From Amorphochlora amoebiformis (Eukaryota > Cercozoa > Chlorarachniophyceae), in assembly GCA_054601695.1 (NCBI GenBank), contig BAAHQB010000103.1, positions 186,001-250,000 on the forward strand: a stretch of 64,000 bases of DNA. Direction: 5' to 3'. The translations under genes and the position numbers were made by a program. The notes under the pieces were generated by a model. That model did not search any database and was not told the DNA's origin. It worked only from the letters and a program-made list of their open reading frames with translations. Position 1 is the first letter of the stretch; every line of letters starts with the position of its first letter. This document shows, piece by piece, positions 1 through 64,000 of this stretch.

Positions 1-117
1 ATATTTATATGTGCATATAGGCAATTTTTTATTTGTATATACTTTAGTATTTTTACAGGAGACAACTAGATTTATATACATATACATATATATATACAAT
101 ATATATATCATATATAT

Positions 118-152
<35 letters not shown>

Positions 153-228
153 GTATGTATATGTATATATATATATATATATAGATATTATGTATATATA
201 TGTGTTTGTGTTCATATAATATATGCAC

Positions 229-311
<83 letters not shown>

Positions 312-502
312 ATATATATATTTGTGTGTATGTCTATATATATATATATATATATATTATGTATGTATACAAAATAAGATAATATGTACATATGCATGTA
401 ACAAATAAATGTATTCAATATATATATATATATATGTATCTATATACATATATATATATATATAATATATATATTATACATTTGATTACACACGCATGTA
501 TT

Positions 503-542
<40 letters not shown>

Positions 543-583
543 TACCTATACATACAATATATGTATATCATTCACACACACAG
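1..583. repeat. (TA)n-dominated flank, probably intron of the RIC8-like gene
   Basis: This stretch is almost entirely TA and mixed TA/TG/CA simple sequence, including a pure TA run at about 240-308. I see no coding island before 584. Because the first recognisable exon of the plus-strand gene is internal, the stretch is most simply an intron of that gene. Confidence 0.6.
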
Positions 584-801
584 GGATAGCGAGAACGCTC
601 TCAAGTTACAGGTCATCAATCTATTCATCATGCCCGGGGTACCTCATCCAGTTATTATATTGTTTTTCTCGTTCTATTTTATTCTTTATTTACCTTCTTA
701 TATTCTTGTCCTTTCCCCCATGATTATCACTAGCATTCCCGCACGTTTCTCGACACAACCAATCTGTGAAACTATGTTACACATTCTCACAACTTATATT
801 G

Positions 802-847
<46 letters not shown>

Positions 848-891
848 GGATGTACAAACTCTATATCATGTTATGTGTATACAGATATAAC

Positions 892-939
<48 letters not shown>

Positions 940-1029
940 CATGTGTGTATAAATTGCATTACGTAAATGTGAAAACATATAAAACATATATAAATCAATA
1001 CATATTACATAATTACTTATATATAATAC

Positions 1030-1066
<37 letters not shown>

Positions 1067-1238
1067 TATACATATAATACAAACATAGATATATTTTATA
1101 TCATACGTGTTAAAGGCGAGTGAGCTGCTTCCTATGTCGAGACCAGAGGTAATTCAGGGTCTGGCCCAAATCCTTGACGCACAGGTAGAGAAAAATTTGT
1201 AGTTGAAATGATATTGACATATTTCGCATTTATATAAC

Positions 1239-1300
<62 letters not shown>

Positions 1301-1373
1301 ATATATACATATTATTATAAGTTATGTACGCATTCATGTATATTATGCATGTATGTACGCCCACATGTGTTCT

Positions 1374-1423
<50 letters not shown>

Positions 1424-2049
1424 AATATATGTATATATAGATATAAATATATATATATATATTATGTATATATATTATTATTAAGTATGTATATATTATA
1501 TATATATATATATATGTGTGTAAAATAAATATAAGCATATGTCGTGTGGTAGGGTGGTGTAATACCTCCAACTTTCTCCAGTACGATCAATTTTCCCTAT
1601 AAATTACCCTTAAGATCCTACTATCATGTTTGCATCCAAATTGATTAATTTCAGGCGAAGATTGATCCGCATTATTGTGCCGAATATCTTCTTCCAATTC
1701 TGTCTGTGCTTCTAACGGTAAGTGTTCCATTGCTACGGGGTGGGATGCTTTTTAGATAAGACTTTCTGGTTTGGATAAGCTTTAGGGGTAGGCATGCGGA
1801 AAGGATTAAGATTAGGGTGAGGGTTGATGTCACTTTCTCGAAGGAGCCAAAGCTAATCTAGAATTAATTACAAGGTATGCAAGAAGTCGGCTGAGGCAAG
1901 AGCACATATGAAACGGTATTTTTTACATTGAACAAATATAAATGTGCGTATGTATTTCATATATGTTCTACTCGAACATATGCATAGATCTAATCGTAAA
2001 TCTAATATTATTATACACACACACAAAAATATATATATAGTATATATAC

Positions 2050-2119
<70 letters not shown>

Positions 2120-2523
2120 TTTTATATGTGTGTATATATATATACATATGTAACAAATTTAGGTTCATCTATCGTGATGACTACCTACCTCCCGTAGGGT
2201 AAGCTGCACGAAATCCTAACCCATCTTGTTATTAAACTTATCTATCTGTCAAGGTACACGGCCACAAAGAATATGGAGCCCCCTGCGTATGTCAATCTGA
2301 AGTGAGTTGGGTTAAGTGGGTTTGGCTTTCTAGCTGAATCGTACTAAGTTGGGGTAAATTCTGGGGAGATCTATGATTCCACAACCATGTCATCGTATTC
2401 CTTCATACCTACAAATATGTATTGTCATGCATACTATGAAATATTTACTTTTTGTAAATGCGTAACATACATGATATGCTTACTCTTCATATATGTAAAA
2501 GTTTACATCATATATATATATAA

Positions 2524-2558
<35 letters not shown>

Positions 2559-3067
2559 ATATATATATATATATTATATATAAATATATACACATATACA
2601 TATATATATAATATATATATATATATATTTATAATATATAATATACATGTGCTTCGAAGTGTTAAAAGCATGTGCAATATACAGAACGATGAAAGATAAA
2701 GATGGTAACTGGGACCTGCGGTCTATCTTGACCAAGTAAGTTCAACTCACAATGTATGTACGTGGATATAAATAGATAGAATGTGTATCGTAGGAGCATA
2801 TGCTCGTTTAATATGAGCTTGAAGCAATGCGTTTCGGAATTTATATGGGTGCTCTGCGGCGAGGAGGTAACATGTAAACATATACATATAAATGCGGAAT
2901 AGCAGAGAATTTGGAGAGCTAGAAGGCATGTTTCGAAGACCCATAACCGATTTCTGTGACAGTCCTCAGAATATATACGATTGTGCGGCTTTGGTTCTGC
3001 AGCGGGTCTATTAGCAGATAAGGTAGGCTAAACATTTAGGCATATTTTTAATCCTATACACATGTAC

Positions 3068-3109
<42 letters not shown>

Positions 3110-3131
3110 TATATATATTGTACACACACAC

Positions 3132-3171
<40 letters not shown>

Positions 3172-3223
3172 TATATATAATAATATATATATATATTATA
3201 TATATATATATAAAATATATATG

Positions 3224-3264
<41 letters not shown>

Positions 3265-3544
3265 GTGTGTGTGTGTGTGTCGCACGTATATATAATGTAT
3301 GTAAATATAAATATATATATATATATATATATATTCATATATATATATAAAGTTTATATCCACATATGTGAATATATATATATATACATATATATGAATA
3401 TATATATATATATATATGTATATGAAATTATAGATGTATATGTGTGTATATGTATAATATATATGTATATGTACGTTTGCGTATATGTATGTACAGGTAC
3501 ATAAATACATACATACACAAATACCTACCGTGATATACATATAC

Positions 3545-3590
<46 letters not shown>

Positions 3591-3621
3591 CTGTTTTATA
3601 CATTTACGTTGCATGTATATA

Positions 3622-3664
<43 letters not shown>

Positions 3665-3754
3665 ATATATAATATATATGTAAGTATATTTACATATATT
3701 GACGATTATTTATAAATATGTGGATATTATATTATATATGTAGTACATGCACAG

Positions 3755-3811
<57 letters not shown>

Positions 3812-3831
3812 GATTTTATATATATATAAAC

Positions 3832-3869
<38 letters not shown>

Positions 3870-3952
3870 GTACATGTGGAATATCTAAAATCATGTATAT
3901 ATATGGTGTGTGTGTGTGCTAGTGTGCTTCTGTGTTCATATATTTTCAATGA

Positions 3953-3994
<42 letters not shown>

Positions 3995-4165
3995 AGATGT
4001 GTTTCTATTATCTATTATCTAAAAATTTATCTGTACCGTAGGGACTTCCCGGGTTCGCTCAGCTGTCACAGCAGGCGTACTCACTTGACGACTTTGTTGA
4101 GCGGGCTAAACGTGAGAAGGTGAATTCACATGTAAAGTGTATTCCATTACGTACATGTATCGTAA

Positions 4166-4212
<47 letters not shown>

Positions 4213-4267
4213 ATATTGTATGTGTGTATGTAATATATACACACATACATATATACATAATATATAT

Positions 4268-4300
<33 letters not shown>

Positions 4301-4314
4301 GTGTGTGTGTGTGA

Positions 4315-4345
<31 letters not shown>

Positions 4346-4474
4346 TTATATATGTATATATATATCTAGTATATATGCATATTTTATATATGATTGTGTG
4401 TGTGCTTATAATGTGGACACCGACGAATGAAAAATCATTTTGTGTTGCAGGCAGCAGCAGCTGCAAAGAAATAG
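584..4474 (+). CDS. RIC8: RIC8/synembryn-like G-protein alpha chaperone (5' partial)
   Basis: Exons: 584-611 (weak), 1116-1184, 1655-1717, 2198-2301, 2685-2735, 2794-2866, 2963-3022, 4042-4119 and 4451-4474, ending AAAAAKK and TAG. Every junction from 1116 onward keeps phase with GT-AG ends. The product is alpha-helical. The exons at 2794 and 2963 read ..[13 protein letters not shown] then [20 protein letters not shown], which matches the conserved RIC8 block (helix ending in VLC, then a GYGNAAGLLA-like motif). RIC8 proteins are cytosolic armadillo-fold chaperones and nucleotide-exchange factors for G-alpha subunits. Family membership is a recognition call from this motif. The upstream exons are consistent with the fold but not diagnostic. 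The C-terminus after the motif is short, about 33 residues. The N-terminal half lies left of the window. Confidence 0.82.
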
Positions 4475-4888
4475 TTGGTCCAGCGCAACTTGGTTGTTGA
4501 CACTGGCCGGATTCCATCAATATATCCTGCAACGTTGCATGAAGTTGCCATGAACTAAGGCTGAATTTGACATCTAGTGCACCTTGGAACATCTCGGATG
4601 ACTAAAACTCTAGTACATACTAAACTAGCTTAAATTTCTAGTAAGTGAGCAAAATATCGGTATGTCATTTAGGTAGCATTGAAATGTAGAAATAACCCAG
4701 ATTAATTCTGGAGATTAACCCGATGACTAAATTAAGATAAAAAAAGCTAGTATTCACGTATTACATCTAGTACGTGCTAGACGTGTACTCTACGAGTAAA
4801 GATACTAAAGAATCATCAAATGGTACGTCACATGATATGAAGATATTTTCTAATTAATTTCAATATATCCTCAGAACAGCACATTTGC
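4475..4888. other. Convergent 3'-3' intergenic spacer, CTAG-rich, no TA microsatellite
   Basis: This separates the stop codon of the RIC8-like gene from the stop codon of the next gene, which runs towards it. Unlike nearly all other non-coding sequence here it has no (TA)n tract, and it carries about seven CTAG tetramers between 4570 and 4790, several as CTAGTAC/CTAGTAA. It probably holds both 3' UTRs and polyadenylation signals. No ORF of note. Confidence 0.6.
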
Positions 4889-5006
4889 CTAGGCCGCCGA
4901 GTCTTCGGCCCGGGCATGAACGGCGTCAGTTTGGGGATACATATGTGCCATAGCATTCTTGTACTCAGAGTCAGCAATAGCAAGTTGATCTGCAGTGCGC
5001 TGTGTA

Positions 5007-5043
<37 letters not shown>

Positions 5044-5100
5044 CTAAGATATATGTATAATATATATTATGTCCATATCAAATGTATATACGGTATATAC

Positions 5101-5135
<35 letters not shown>

Positions 5136-5178
5136 ATATAATAAATACATTATATATATTTTTATGTACACACACACA

Positions 5179-5217
<39 letters not shown>

Positions 5218-5329
5218 GTATATGCACACATTCATATATATATATATATATATATATGTACATATATATATATATACATTGATATATCTGTTTATATATA
5301 TATATATATCTATATCTATATATATATAC

Positions 5330-5369
<40 letters not shown>

Positions 5370-5462
5370 GCGTATGTATATGTATGTTGTAAGTGTTTTT
5401 AATGCTACATAATAAAATAGTGCACATACGTTTACAACATACATGAACAAATTTGACATACG

Positions 5463-5494
<32 letters not shown>

Positions 5495-5496
5495 CG

Positions 5497-5538
<42 letters not shown>

Positions 5539-5834
5539 TTGTATTCATGTACATATAGGTAATCTACTTCTATAAATATATACCCCACCCGAAAATAATT
5601 GTAACCAAAAATGAATTTCAACCAAAAAGGAAATCCCACCTTGATAAACCCCTCATTCTCGCTCAATGTCGCCAGTGATTCTTCGATCTGAGCCTGCAGC
5701 TCGCTCACAACCGCCCCCACCGCTGTCTTCCCCCCTCCACTCAATTTATCCAAGCCCGCGTCCAATTTCGAAGCCAAATCCCTGGACGAAATCTTATTCC
5801 CGACGGCAGCGACATCCTGAATTCCAGCTGCCAT
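4889..5834 (-). CDS. Small two-exon gene, 101-residue protein of unknown function
   Basis: Exon 1 is 5640-5834 (ATG at 5834, ends ..NEGFIK before GTGGGA). Exon 2 is 4889-4999 (starts RTADQL after ATACACAG, ends AEDSAA and TAG). Phase is 0 at the single junction. The product is Ala- and acid-rich with predicted amphipathic helices ([15 protein letters not shown]). It has no signal peptide, membrane span or recognisable domain. The intron is filled with TA repeats. The gene converges on the RIC8-like gene and lies downstream of, and in the same orientation as, the large minus-strand gene. I do not recognise the family. Confidence that it is a gene is fair because both exons are open and exactly phased. 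Function is unknown. Confidence 0.68.
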
Positions 5835-6230
5835 CGTGGCTTCTTCCCGGTTGTTGACTAGTGGCTTGGTGATGGTGAGAGATTGGTTTGTGGGTTGGGC
5901 TTCGGGTTGAGGTTGAGGTCGGGGTGGGGAATGAGGTTGGAAACGTGGGAGGAGTTCTCGGGAAGGTGGGTTGAAACTGAGTTGGACAACATAAATAACA
6001 TGAGAATACGCAGCAGATGTTAATAGAATGTAGAAACGGAGTCAACGACATGCTGGAGATCGCTGGAGTTGTTGGAGATCATCTCACCCGGTACTAACCG
6101 GCACTGTAGTAAGGGGCTTCAGAGTGTTATGTGGCAAGGCGTGACATCACGCAATATCGCGCTACGAAACTTCCCGAAGATTCGAGAGTGTTTCTGGAGT
6201 ATTTTGTGCGCACATACCCAATTGTGCTAG
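5835..6230. other. Spacer between two minus-strand genes, with one dispersed-repeat copy
   Basis: This holds the 5' flank of the 101-residue gene (CT-rich on the minus strand from 5850 to 5990) and, from about 6050, a copy of the dispersed repeat described separately. The repeat runs up to or slightly into the last exon of the large upstream gene. No other coding signal. Confidence 0.5.
6050..6225 (+). repeat. Dispersed repeat family, copy A
   Basis: About 175 bp with the ordered words GGAGATC, CCGGTACTA, GCGTGACATCACGC, CGAAGATTCGAG and CACATACCC. The same words recur in order in copy D. It contains an imperfect GTGACATCAC palindrome. Confidence 0.6.
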
Positions 6231-49534
<43,304 letters not shown>

Positions 49535-49997
49535 ATAGTCCAGACCGTGCCAACTGATTAAGTTCTGAGATTAAAAATGTGATTACTACTCCGACGTACG
49601 AAACCTCGACAGAACAGGTATAGTAAGTAATATTGAATTGTCTATCTAGTCTCTAGTAGTCTGTAGAAAAATCTACGGTACTCCAGACCAACTAGATCAT
49701 GACTATTGTCACATGTACAAGTAGTACAAGCCTTGTACATAGACTAGATAGACATGACCGATACCGATCCACCTATAGAGTAATGAAGTAGTGTAGCTCT
49801 TAGATTGTGATTGTAATACTAGTAATCCTAGCGGCTCTAGCTAGTCTAGATATCCGAATAGCAACCACTAGTATCTCTAAGTTAAGCGGCACGCATAAAT
49901 TCTGTAATCTATCAAGTTCTATGAGGAGAGCTCGAAGTTGTCCATCCAGCGAAACGTCGAGCTATTTCGATGTACTAGGCACTAGATTAGGATGTGT
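49535..49997. other. Convergent 3'-3' spacer, CTAG-rich, no TA microsatellite
   Basis: This lies between the stop codon of the RRM gene (plus) and that of the Sec12-like gene (minus). Like the spacer at 4475-4888 it lacks (TA)n, and it contains roughly a dozen CTAG tetramers with many CTAGT and GTACAAG-type words. Presumably it holds both 3' UTRs. No convincing ORF. Confidence 0.6.
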
Positions 49998-63983
<13,986 letters not shown>

Positions 63984-64000
63984 TGATTGAAGTGCGAGGG

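Overview
The window is nuclear DNA from an intron-dense eukaryote, most likely a protist; I cannot place it further. Most bases are (TA)n and (TA/TG/CA)n simple sequence. The long Ile/Tyr reading frames are translations of those repeats, not proteins. Between the repeats lie short, less AT-rich islands, mostly 20-150 bp, flanked by AG on one side and GT on the other. I joined islands by requiring splice phase to match. This gave five genes that fill nearly the whole window, and three of them belong to recognisable families. The telomere-like motif present is TTAGGG/CCCTAA.

Layout. (1) 584-4474, plus strand: C-terminal part of a RIC8/synembryn-like G-alpha chaperone; its 5' end lies outside. 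(2) 4889-5834, minus: a two-exon gene for a 101-residue protein I do not recognise. (3) 6231-37532, minus: one very large gene of about 70 small exons (about 1,650 codons over 31 kb). It encodes a basic N-terminus, leucine-rich repeats, long coiled coils and a Trp-rich, Sfi1-like helical repeat region, so it is probably a centrosome, basal-body or cytoskeletal protein. (4) 37223-49534, plus: an RNA-binding protein with four RRM modules. Its first exons overlap or interleave with the first exon of gene 3. (5) 49998-63983, minus: a Sec12/PREB-like WD-repeat protein with a GGGGG motif, a complete beta-propeller and a C-terminal membrane helix. It appears to carry a Pro/Arg-rich N-terminal extension of about 480 residues.

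Genes 1/2 and 4/5 converge (3' to 3') across spacers of about 415 and 463 bp. These spacers have no (TA)n and are rich in CTAG. Introns commonly begin and end in (TA)n right at the splice sites. They also carry CCTAAC-type tracts, mostly on the sense strand, four copies of a dispersed repeat family, and several tandem or inverted duplications. I see no tRNA, rRNA, CRISPR array or intact transposon.

The genes share no obvious pathway: G-protein folding, RNA binding, ER export (Sar1 GEF) and a structural coiled-coil protein. Exon coordinates were read by hand from splice motifs and phase, so individual boundaries may be off by a few bases.
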